A stretch of 8,605 nt of DNA from Candidatus Woesearchaeota archaeon (lineage in GTDB: Archaea > Nanobdellota > Nanobdellia > Woesearchaeales > B29-G15). Positions 1-5,191 of the stretch are shown here, piece after piece (the first letter of the stretch is position 1; the number at the start of each line of letters is the position of its first letter). The notes below the pieces were generated by a model. That model worked only from the letters and a program-made list of their open reading frames with translations. It did not search any database and was not told the origin of the DNA. The DNA is taken from positions 1-8,605 of the forward strand of contig QMQS01000041.1 of NCBI GenBank assembly GCA_003650585.1. Direction: 5' to 3'. Position numbers and translations under genes: made by a program.

Positions 1-1155
1 GAATTGCCAAAACACTTGAGCTTGGTTAGCTTAGCCAGAGAGCTAAGCAGAATGAATGGGGGATATGCAGCAGCTTATAAACACCAAGGCGGAATGCTCT
101 TGGTTAGGGACATCCTTGGATTGAACCCATTGTTTTATTCTCTAAACCCCTGGGGGTTTTCTGATGAAAGGAAGCATCTTGTTGCAACCAAGCACCGTGG
201 CATAAGGGAGTTGAACCCGAGATGTGTGTTGCTGTATGACGCCAAGCGAGGGGTTGTTGAAAGAAAGGCGCGGGGTTTTTTTAGGGTTAAGCCCTGGTTG
301 AAATTGAGCTATGCAGAGATTAAGAAGGAGCTGGGTGAGTTGCTGAGGTTGGCGATTGAGGAGCGTTCCTTAGATGCCAAAAAAGTTGGTGTGTTCTTCT
401 CTGGCGGTGTGGACTCAAGCTTGATTGCTTTCATTCTCAAACAACTAAGAAAAAAGGTGGTGTGCTACACCTCTGGCTTAGTTGGTGCAGCTCGGGGCTT
501 GCCAGAGGATGTGGTTTATGCTAGAAGGGTTGCAAAGCAACTCAACTTGGAACTGAGGGAGGTGCTGGTCAGGTTGGATGATATGCCATTGCTAATAAGA
601 GAGGTTGTTGAGACAATAGAAGATACAAACCCTGTTAAGGTTGGGGTTGCACTGCCACTGTATGTTGCTGCAAGGGCTTGCTCAAATGACAAGATTGCTG
701 TGGTGTTCTCTGGGTTGGGTAGTGAGGAGTTGTTTGCCGGTTACCAGAGACACAGGCAAGCCAAGAATATAAATGCTGAGTGTAGGCGTGGGTTGTTCCA
801 GCTCTACAAGAGGGATACTTACAGGGACTACACAATAGCCAAGCGCTTCAAACTTAGCTTGAGAGTGCCGTACCTTGACAAGAGGGTGGTTGAATTTGGG
901 TTGAGAATACCCCCGCAATACAAGATTCAAGGCACTAAGCTAAAGGTTGTGCTGAGGGATGTCGCCAAGCAGCTTGGGTTGCCCACTTTGCCTACCGAGC
1001 GTCGTAAGAGGGCTGCACAGTATGGTAGCAATTTCGATAGGGGCTTAAAGAAGCTGGCAAAATTGTCTGGGTGTAAATACAAAGCAGAATATATAAAAAG
1101 GGTTAGTGTAGGAGCAGCTTTATCTTCTCTGGATGATACTTCCAGTCCTGGCTGA
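1..1155 (+). CDS. Asparagine synthase-family protein, 3' part (5' end outside window)
   Basis: ATP-dependent amidotransferase of the asparagine synthetase B family, which in this family converts aspartate to asparagine with glutamine as nitrogen donor in the cytoplasm. The frame is open to the window edge and the first residues already lie inside the glutaminase domain: the segment VRDILGLNPLFY matches the usual ARDxLGxxPLYY. The N-terminal catalytic Cys is therefore upstream and the TTG at 4 is not the real start. Numbering from codon 4, the synthetase domain shows the PP-loop SGGVDS (133-138), SGLGSEELFAGY (236-247, the SGxGxDExFxGY motif) and RVPYLDKRVVEF (287-298). The last 17 or so codons overlap the S15 gene on the other strand, and the residues there do not look conserved, so the tail is probably a read-through extension. 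Which amide acceptor is used cannot be decided; many archaeal relatives are only 'asparagine synthase-related'. Confidence 0.9.
   Translation, partial: ELPKHLSLVSLARELSRMNGGYAAAYKHQGGMLLVRDILGLNPLFYSLNPWGFSDERKHLVATKHRGIRELNPRCVLLYDAKRGVVERKARGFFRVKPWLKLSYAEIKKELGELLRLAIEERSLDAKKVGVFFSGGVDSSLIAFILKQLRKKVVCYTSGLVGAARGLPEDVVYARRVAKQLNLELREVLVRLDDMPLLIREVVETIEDTNPVKVGVALPLYVAARACSNDKIAVVFSGLGSEELFAGYQRHRQAKNINAECRRGLFQLYKRDTYRDYTIAKRFKLSLRVPYLDKRVVEFGLRIPPQYKIQGTKLKVVLRDVAKQLGLPTLPTERRKRAAQYGSNFDRGLKKLAKLSGCKYKAEYIKRVSVGAALSSLDDTSSPG
1089..1099 (-). terminator. Candidate T-rich terminator of the S15 gene
   Basis: On the minus strand the S15 stop codon is followed within a few bases by CCC and then TTTTTATATATT. 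Archaeal RNA polymerase terminates at short U tracts, so this is a plausible 3' end. It lies inside the opposing asparagine-synthase coding sequence. No hairpin precedes it. Confidence 0.35.
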
Positions 1156-1516
1156 GCTTGTTCTTCTTTTTGTAATACTTGACCATCTTTCTTATTCTTG
1201 CCTCTGTCTTTGCCAGGCTCCTCTTGGCAGGTGCATCGTGTTTGTGCACCTCAAGGTGCTTCCTTAGCTCCAAGCTCTTCCTTATTAATGCCCTCAAATC
1301 CTCTGGGATTTGGAGCTTGAAGTTGGCATCCTCGAGTATCTTTGTGACGCTCTTGCCAGTTGCTTTCTTTATGTCTGGCACACCATACTCGTCCCTGAGT
1401 ATCATGCCGATTACGCTTGGAGACTTGCCCTGCTTGGCAAACTTTAGCACCAGTTTCTCTATTTCATTGGGCTTTATTCTAACCCATGATTTGTCTTTCT
1501 TGCCTTTGGTTGCCAT
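1103..1516 (-). CDS. rps15: 30S ribosomal protein S15 (uS15), archaeal type
   Basis: Small-subunit ribosomal protein that binds the central domain of 16S rRNA early in 30S assembly. The 137 residues match the archaeal/eukaryotic S15 pattern: KSPSVIGMILRDEYGVP (31-47), the helical EDLRALIRKSLELRKHLEVHKHD region, RSLAKTEARIRKMVKYYKKK and a terminal DWKYHPEKIKLLL. The N-terminus is about 15 residues shorter than I recall for many archaeal S15 proteins, which have an extra basic extension. The ATG at 1516 is chosen because GGAGGT lies six bases upstream and no in-frame ATG, GTG or TTG occurs between it and an in-frame TAG near 1579. It overlaps the convergent asparagine-synthase gene by 53 bp. 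Its leader has alternative hairpins that may control initiation (see the leader entry). Confidence 0.96.
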   Translation of the reverse strand: MATKGKKDKSWVRIKPNEIEKLVLKFAKQGKSPSVIGMILRDEYGVPDIKKATGKSVTKILEDANFKLQIPEDLRALIRKSLELRKHLEVHKHDAPAKRSLAKTEARIRKMVKYYKKKNKLSQDWKYHPEKIKLLLH

Positions 1517-1542
1517 TCCAATACCTCCAGTATGGGAGGCAT
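1474..1542 (-). other. Possible 22-codon upstream ORF overlapping the S15 start
   Basis: An AUG at 1542 follows the Shine-Dalgarno-like GGGAGGU (1557-1551) at a spacing of eight bases. It opens a 22-codon frame (MPPILEVLEW...) out of frame with S15 that ends at TAA 1474-1476, 43 bases inside S15. Its AUG is part of the switching arm of both leader hairpins. Ribosomes using it would cover the S15 ribosome-binding site. Translation is not shown; it may simply be a by-product of the duplicated GGAGGUAU. Confidence 0.25.
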
Positions 1543-1590
1543 AGCAGAATACCTCCCGGTGTGCCCCAGTAGCTGCCTACCGTGACACCC
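1517..1590 (-). promoter_or_regulatory. Structured 5' leader of S15 with alternative hairpins around the Shine-Dalgarno
   Basis: Read on the minus strand, the predicted mRNA starts near 1590 (GGGUGUCACG). It first allows a small stem-loop: GGUGU (1589-1585) with ACACC (1562-1558), and inside it GUAG (1580-1577) with CUAC (1572-1569). Next come two competing hairpins. In form A, GGGAGGUAU (1557-1549) pairs with AUGCCUCCC (1542-1534), nine pairs including one G-U, around the six-base loop UCUGCU. In form B, AUGCCUCC (1542-1535) pairs with GGAGGUAU (1528-1521), eight pairs including one G-U, around the six-base loop CAUACU. Form B buries the whole Shine-Dalgarno (GGAGGU, 1528-1523); form A frees it. 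The pairings are seen directly. Regulation by S15 itself or by another ligand is inference, by analogy with bacterial S15 autoregulation. Confidence 0.6.
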
Positions 1591-1612
1591 ATAAGCTTGG
1601 TTACTAAGGGCT

Positions 1613-1622
1613 TATTTATAAA
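1613..1622 (-). promoter_or_regulatory. TATA box of S15
   Basis: Minus-strand TTTATAAATA is the only good TATA element upstream of S15. An archaeal start site about 25-27 bases downstream falls near 1590, giving a leader of about 74 nt. The other protein genes here have the box only 25-32 bases from the start codon. Confidence 0.6.
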
Positions 1623-1710
1623 TGTTGTGTGTGGTTCTATAAAGTTGGTGAATTAATGAAGCAAGGTCTGGTATTATGTGCCTTGAGTCTAGGGAGAGAG
1701 TTAGCAGGTG

Positions 1711-1724
1711 TTAAAATATAAAAA
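1711..1724 (+). promoter_or_regulatory. TATA-like element upstream of the 1748 ORF
   Basis: TTAAAATATAAAAA centred 28-31 bases before the ATG at 1748, as expected for a leaderless transcript. It supports the ATG at 1748 over the upstream in-frame TTG at 1730. A second AT-rich stretch at 1735-1744 could instead serve the ATG at 1781. Confidence 0.45.
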
Positions 1725-1747
1725 CTATTTTGTATTTTTTATACTTG

Positions 1748-2176
1748 ATGTGCTGTTTAGAAGATGACGCTTGGGATGGAATGGAGGGTAATCCTGTAGA
1801 AGAGCTCTTATTAGATCACTCCGAACTAGAAGACATTTTAATAAGCGGGCTTGCTTCAATTATAGACCCTAATCTCCTTGAGGAAATAGCTCCAGGAGAG
1901 GATTACTTGGAAGTTACTCTGCACAATTCTCAGAAAAATAGAGAAGTTGGTAAAAAACTTTTAGATAAGATTCTAAAAATGGGAAAAAACTCGCTGCCTA
2001 AAAAGTATATAACCCTTTTTTGTTCCACTGTAAGAGAATATTTTGAAAGATTCTGGAATGAGGAGGCTAAAGAGGGGGGTGTAAGAGTAAAGGTTTTTGA
2101 GCCTTATTATTGTGGTGATTGGAGATTACCATGGATTGCTTATAAAAATGACAGCACTAATGTAACTGATATGTAG
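1748..2176 (+). CDS. Hypothetical acidic protein in AT-rich strip
   Basis: I do not recognise a family. From the ATG at 1748 the product is 142 residues. It begins MCCLEDDAWDGMEGNPVEELLL and has an acidic, Leu/Ile-rich N-terminal half with likely helices (EELLLDHSELEDILISGLASII), then a mixed segment with FCSTVREYFERFWNEEAKEG and a possible beta strand VRVKVFEP. There is no signal peptide or membrane segment. G+C is low (15 of 60 bases at 1921-1980 and 21 of 60 at 1981-2040, against 32 of 60 at 481-540 in the asparagine-synthase gene), with many TTA, ATA and AAA codons. Together with the recombinase relic downstream, this suggests acquired DNA. The TATA-like element at 1711 supports expression. 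The in-frame ATG at 1781 is an alternative start giving 131 residues. Confidence 0.6.
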   Translation: MCCLEDDAWDGMEGNPVEELLLDHSELEDILISGLASIIDPNLLEEIAPGEDYLEVTLHNSQKNREVGKKLLDKILKMGKNSLPKKYITLFCSTVREYFERFWNEEAKEGGVRVKVFEPYYCGDWRLPWIAYKNDSTNVTDM

Positions 2177-2254
2177 GATTAAGCGAAGTCCTATGAAGCA
2201 GGATTTGGGTGAGCGAGGGTTTAAGCATAAGCGTCCCGAGTGAACCGCTTAATC
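2177..2254. repeat. 9-bp inverted repeat bounding a 60-base non-coding segment
   Basis: GATTAAGCG (2177-2185) and CGCTTAATC (2246-2254) are exact inverted copies, beginning directly after the stop codon of the 142-residue ORF. A third partial copy, TAAGCG at 2228-2233, could pair with the same right arm over a shorter loop. This may be the folded 3' end of the upstream transcript, a terminator-like structure, or a relic of a mobile element. No function can be assigned. Confidence 0.4.
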
Positions 2255-2386
2255 TCCTGTTGCACGAAGTTTCGCCGAGCACACTATTAAAGGGTGATGA
2301 GGGGGCTTGAGAGGAGTTTAATTATCAGTTTGGGGTTGTTATTTTTTACGAGGTGAAATTTGGACATCCCTGTCGTCGCAACACCT
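2255..2386. other. Gene-free stretch with small repeats
   Basis: I see no ORF or recognised RNA gene here. The stretch holds a short self-complementary CGAA-GT-TTCG (2265-2274) and GGGGGCTTGAG (2301-2311), an exact match to the start of the 68-bp repeat unit at the right end of the window. It also has an AGGTG/CACCT inverted pair (2351-2355 and 2382-2386) and GACA/TGTC (2363-2366 and 2371-2374). It appears to be decayed or structural non-coding DNA between the orphan ORF and the recombinase relic. Confidence 0.4.
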
Positions 2387-2413
2387 ATTATACGAACTTT
2401 TTGTTCGCATAAT
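2387..2413. repeat. 27-bp near-perfect palindrome, 11-bp arms around T5
   Basis: ATTATACGAAC (2387-2397) and GTTCGCATAAT (2403-2413) are inverted copies with one mismatch, separated by TTTTT. It lies immediately upstream of the tyrosine-recombinase relic. Arms of about 11 bp around a short spacer resemble the general layout of tyrosine-recombinase crossover sites, but the arm sequences are not a dif or loxP I can identify. It could also act as a transcript hairpin. Only the structure is certain. Confidence 0.6.
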
Positions 2414-2595
2414 CCTCTAAATTGGGGTTAAAGCGAAGTTTTCTGAAAATCTTGCGAAGATATCATAAGAGCTATTATGAATGTATTAATAGGGATATTA
2501 TTCAACAATTACTAGGGCATAAAAATTTGAGAACAACCCAAATTTATACCCATGTTGCAAGGTAAGACATCAAAAAACTTGCTAACTTGCTTTGA
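2413..2595 (+). pseudogene. C-terminal relic of a tyrosine recombinase (Xer/integrase family)
   Basis: From 2491 the frame reads RDIIQQLLGHKNLRTTQIYTHVAR, then TAA (2563-2565), then DIKKLANLL and TGA. This is the classic end of Xer/integrase recombinases: LLGH holds a catalytic His and IYTHV the nucleophilic Tyr that attacks DNA. The internal TAA stands where such proteins commonly have Lys, so an AAA-to-TAA change would explain it. Upstream the frame is open only to 2413, and the residues there (LKRSFLKILRRYHKSYYECIN) match the family poorly. No catalytic LRHxF block or N-terminal DNA-binding domain is found. The gene is therefore a dead fragment. Its 3' end lies 67 bp from the 3' end of tRNA-Pro, a common integration target for such enzymes. 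Confidence 0.8.
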
Positions 2596-2662
2596 GGTGT
2601 ACACCCTTATTCCTTGCTTAAAAATTTAAATGGATTGGCTCAGAACTCAAAGAGATGAGAAA

Positions 2663-2737
2663 TGGGGCTGCTGGGATTTGAACCCAGGTTGTGGCGCCCC
2701 GAACGCCAAGTGATAGTCCAAGCTACACCACAGCCCC
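2663..2737 (-). tRNA. tRNA-Pro (anticodon CGG)
   Basis: The minus strand folds as a complete cloverleaf. The acceptor is GGGGCTG/CAGCCCC with discriminator A (2663), and the D arm is GTG...CAC with a GG loop. The anticodon stem is TGGCG/CGCCA with loop TTCGGGG, placing anticodon CGG at 2701-2699 with G37, typical of proline tRNAs. The T arm is CTGGG-TTCAAAT-CCCAG. No intron and no encoded CCA. It reads CCG codons. Confidence 0.95.
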
Positions 2738-2766
2738 AATATCGTCAAGAAAAAATTGGCAGCAAC

Positions 2767-2774
2767 TTATAAAT
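2767..2774 (-). promoter_or_regulatory. TATA box of tRNA-Pro, containing the stop codon of the upstream gene
   Basis: Minus-strand ATTTATAA is centred about 34 bases before the tRNA 5' end, giving a short 5' leader. The last three bases (TAA, 2769-2767) are also the stop codon of the 328-residue gene, so the two elements share sequence. Confidence 0.6.
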
Positions 2775-3753
2775 TTGTTGATTCAAGGGCTCTCCTTCGA
2801 GAATACGCCTCCTCCAAGCGCCCTGCTGCTGTGTCCCAATTCATTAATAGGGCTTGAAGGGCAGCCCTTGCATGAGGCCTGAGCTCTTCAAGATGCTCTT
2901 CGTAGAATTCCTTAATAGCTTTCCAAGTAAACTCAACTGGCTCCATGGTATCAAACTCTGGCGCTCGTATCCCATGTTCTTTACCAAACATTTTGTAGAG
3001 CTGGTGGTGTGCTCTAAACCCACCCAATATCTCATCACTCTTTATATCAATAAGTGAGAGTATAGCTATCATGGGGTTTCTTAAGCTATACCTATCAACT
3101 ATTGCAAATGGGGCTTGGTAGAGTATACGCGAACCTAGCTCAAATGGCTCCCTTCGGAGCATATGCGGCAACTCTCTATCTAAATTACTTTGGAGTATAG
3201 AGTCAGCAGGTAATGGTCTGTAGCAGAGCATTTCCTCTAATCTTTCCCTATAGTCGCTGGTTATATAGGAGAAATCCCGTTCTGGGTTCACATAGCCGGC
3301 TGGCGAGATGTGGTACTGGCCACCCCCTAACTCGTTTGCTTTGGGGTTCTTGCGCCCTAGCCATAGAAGGTACTCCGCTTCATCCTCAATTGTTACTGTG
3401 AGCCCACCTATACTTAGGGGATTGGCACAGTCATCAGGTGGCACCAACCACTCTTCGTGATTGCCGACATTTCCCCTTGTTATAACAAAGGGAAAGTAGC
3501 TTGTTCTTTGTAAGTAAAGAATTACCTCTTTGCCATTTACCTTAATCTGATTGACCCTAACCAATGGACCATCAAACATCTTTGGGTCTTCCCTTGCCTG
3601 TTGCTGCTTTTCCTCCAATGCTTTACGGGTTTCTTGGCTCCATCTGTCCCACGGGTCTTGGATGTAGCTTGCCACCACAACCTGCTCCACAGGTGCCACT
3701 ATAATAACATGGTCTTCCTTTGGGTTGACTACCATTGGTATTCCATTGTTCAT
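2767..3753 (-). CDS. Uncharacterised protein, possible inactive Nudix-like fold
   Basis: A soluble protein of 328 residues with no signal peptide or membrane segment. Visible parts: strand-rich N-terminus (HVIIVAPVEQVVVASYI, 15-31), a basic and glutamine-rich helix (41-57), VRVNQIKVNGKEVILYLQRTSYFPFVITRG (65-94), then LTVTIEDEAEYLLWLGRK (118-134) and GGGQYHISPAGYVNP (143-157). Further on are a helix with REL...RRE (193-202), strands at 210-237 and a helical end (276-303). The order 'displayed residue/strand, G-rich turn with H.sPAG, helix, strands, helical tail' recalls large Nudix proteins. However, the GX5EX7REUXEEXGU catalytic box is absent, so hydrolase activity is doubtful. Promoter CTTTAAATTT lies 28 bases upstream, supporting ATG 3753. 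The gene is divergent from the MFS gene, and its stop lies in the tRNA-Pro TATA box. Confidence 0.8.
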   Translation of the reverse strand: MNNGIPMVVNPKEDHVIIVAPVEQVVVASYIQDPWDRWSQETRKALEEKQQQAREDPKMFDGPLVRVNQIKVNGKEVILYLQRTSYFPFVITRGNVGNHEEWLVPPDDCANPLSIGGLTVTIEDEAEYLLWLGRKNPKANELGGGQYHISPAGYVNPERDFSYITSDYRERLEEMLCYRPLPADSILQSNLDRELPHMLRREPFELGSRILYQAPFAIVDRYSLRNPMIAILSLIDIKSDEILGGFRAHHQLYKMFGKEHGIRAPEFDTMEPVEFTWKAIKEFYEEHLEELRPHARAALQALLMNWDTAAGRLEEAYSRRRALESTNL

Positions 3754-3775
3754 AGTTAAAGGGGGAAATACTGCT

Positions 3776-3786
3776 CAAATTTAAAG
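3776..3786 (-). promoter_or_regulatory. TATA box for the 328-residue gene
   Basis: Minus-strand CTTTAAATTTG is centred 28 bases before ATG 3753, predicting a leaderless or nearly leaderless mRNA. Confidence 0.5.
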
Positions 3787-3820
3787 TTTATCCAAGTGGT
3801 GTTTATGTACAAACCAAAAT

Positions 3821-3829
3821 CTTTAAATT
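3821..3829 (+). promoter_or_regulatory. TATA box for the MFS transporter gene
   Basis: CTTTAAATT is centred 32 bases before ATG 3857, so the start site would fall within a few bases of that ATG. It argues against the in-frame GTG at 3833, which would lie upstream of the transcription start. The two divergent promoters share the interval 3754-3856. Confidence 0.55.
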
Positions 3830-3856
3830 GGGGTGGGTTTGCCTTGCTCGGTTTTT

Positions 3857-5191
3857 ATGGTCAAAGCCCAAGACAAACGGATAGAGCAAACCCTAAAGTA
3901 TTCAATACTTGATGGAGTATTCTTTGCCCTAAAGACAGGGCTTGCAGATTCTTTCTTCTCTGTGTTTGCCATATTCCTCAGGGCAACAGAGCTGGAATTG
4001 GGTATGCTTGGCTCACTGCCACTGGCTGCCTCATCTGCGTTCCAATTGCTATCACACAAATTATTGCACCTTTTTGGTTCGAGAAAGAGGGTAATCCTGG
4101 TGGGGGGCTTTATGCAGGTGGCAGTGCTTCTGTTGCTCATATTGCTCTTTCTCTTTGGCAAACTATCTGTGCTGCTCATGATACTCTTTGTGGTGTTATA
4201 TCTCGTGTTTGAGCGTGTAACAGTGCCAGCCTGGAACTCACTTATGGGTGACTTGGTTCCTGAGGCGACTCGTGGGGCTTACTTTGGTAAACGCACCAAG
4301 TTGGCTGGAATTGCCTCATTTTTTGGGTTGATGCTTGGTGGTACCATACTCGGTTTGTTTGGTAGAACCTATGAGAGAAAAGCCCTGGCTTTTGTTGTGA
4401 TATTCACTCTGGCTACATTTTTCAGATGGCTCTCACTACTTTACATTCGCAGGATGTATGAGCCAGAGTTTAAGCCAAAGCCCAAACCATGCTTTACCCT
4501 CACCCAGTTTCTGAGAAGGGCCAAGCACACCAACTTTGGTAACTTTGTTATGTACATTATGGCTATGAACTTTGCGGTGTATATTGCAGCCCCTTTTTTC
4601 TCTCCATACCTTTTGAAACAGATTGGATTTGGGTATGTGGAGTTTACCATTCTTACTGGTGTTTCGGTTATGGCAAAATACCTCTCAATGCCCATATGGG
4701 GTCATGCCTCTGACAAATATGGCACCAGGCGGGTGCTTGCTCTCTCTGGGTTTCTAATGCCACTTGTTCCATTACTCTATACTTTCAGCCCAAATTTATT
4801 CTACCTAATGATGGTTGAGGTTTATGGAGGGTTTGTGTGGGGTGGGTTTGAACTAGCCACTTTTAATTACATCTTTGATTCCACATCCTCGGAGAAGCGT
4901 GCCACTTGTGTTATGTATCACAACTTCCTAAATGGTGTGGGTATTTTGCTCGGCTCGCTTGTTGGAAGCTTGTTGGTACCACGTATGGGCTATCACTTAG
5001 TGTTTGCAGTTAGCTGTGGTGTAAGGTTCCTTGCCACTAGTGTGTTTATACCGAGAATTAAGGAGAGGCGTAGAGTAGAGCATATACCCTACAACAAACT
5101 CTTTATGGAGATACTTACCATAGGTATAACTAGGGGTATAATGTATAGGGTTGTTGCACTGAGAAAACTGCTCAAGAAGCGTGGTCGCTAA
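3857..5191 (+). CDS. Major facilitator superfamily (MFS) transporter
   Basis: A polytopic inner-membrane carrier of 444 residues with about twelve hydrophobic segments, the normal MFS size. Two family signatures are clear: PAWNSLMGDLVPEATRGAYFGKR (124-146, the loop motif of permeases with the P.W..L..D.vP...RG.yFG pattern) and PIWGHASDKYGTRRVL (279-294, the second-half G..sD..G.r.vl motif A). Between the halves lies a basic, proline-rich loop EPEFKPKPKP (202-211). The C-terminus is a long cytoplasmic basic tail (RIKERRRVEHI... to KKRGR). The substrate cannot be inferred and the neighbours give no clue. Start at ATG 3857 is chosen from the TATA position. The stop TAA interlocks with the TAG of the convergent protease gene over four bases. 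Confidence 0.93.
   Translation: MVKAQDKRIEQTLKYSILDGVFFALKTGLADSFFSVFAIFLRATELELGMLGSLPLAASSAFQLLSHKLLHLFGSRKRVILVGGFMQVAVLLLLILLFLFGKLSVLLMILFVVLYLVFERVTVPAWNSLMGDLVPEATRGAYFGKRTKLAGIASFFGLMLGGTILGLFGRTYERKALAFVVIFTLATFFRWLSLLYIRRMYEPEFKPKPKPCFTLTQFLRRAKHTNFGNFVMYIMAMNFAVYIAAPFFSPYLLKQIGFGYVEFTILTGVSVMAKYLSMPIWGHASDKYGTRRVLALSGFLMPLVPLLYTFSPNLFYLMMVEVYGGFVWGGFELATFNYIFDSTSSEKRATCVMYHNFLNGVGILLGSLVGSLLVPRMGYHLVFAVSCGVRFLATSVFIPRIKERRRVEHIPYNKLFMEILTIGITRGIMYRVVALRKLLKKRGR

Noticed and set aside
4..6. TTG at 4 as a real start for the asparagine-synthase gene
   Set aside because: The frame is open to the window edge and the encoded residues already fall within the glutaminase domain, so the gene begins upstream.
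1088..1100. TATA-like ATATATAAAAAGG on the plus strand
   Set aside because: It lies inside the asparagine-synthase gene with no plus-strand start downstream that encodes a believable protein; it is better explained as the T-rich end of the S15 transcript on the other strand.
1179..1544. A 121-codon plus-strand open frame with a hydrophobic product
   Set aside because: It lies antisense to S15, whose protein is clearly conserved; the frame is a shadow of the complementary strand.
2387..2413. attC or dif identity for the palindrome
   Set aside because: GTTCGCA does not fit GTTRRRY, and the arms do not match the dif sequences I know; it is reported only as an unassigned palindrome.
3833..3856. 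GTG at 3833 as the start of the MFS transporter
   Set aside because: It lies only about eight bases from the TATA box, upstream of any likely transcription start; the ATG at 3857 fits better.
3823..4179. A 118-codon minus-strand open frame
   Set aside because: It is antisense to the first membrane segments of the MFS gene; composition reflects the opposite strand only.
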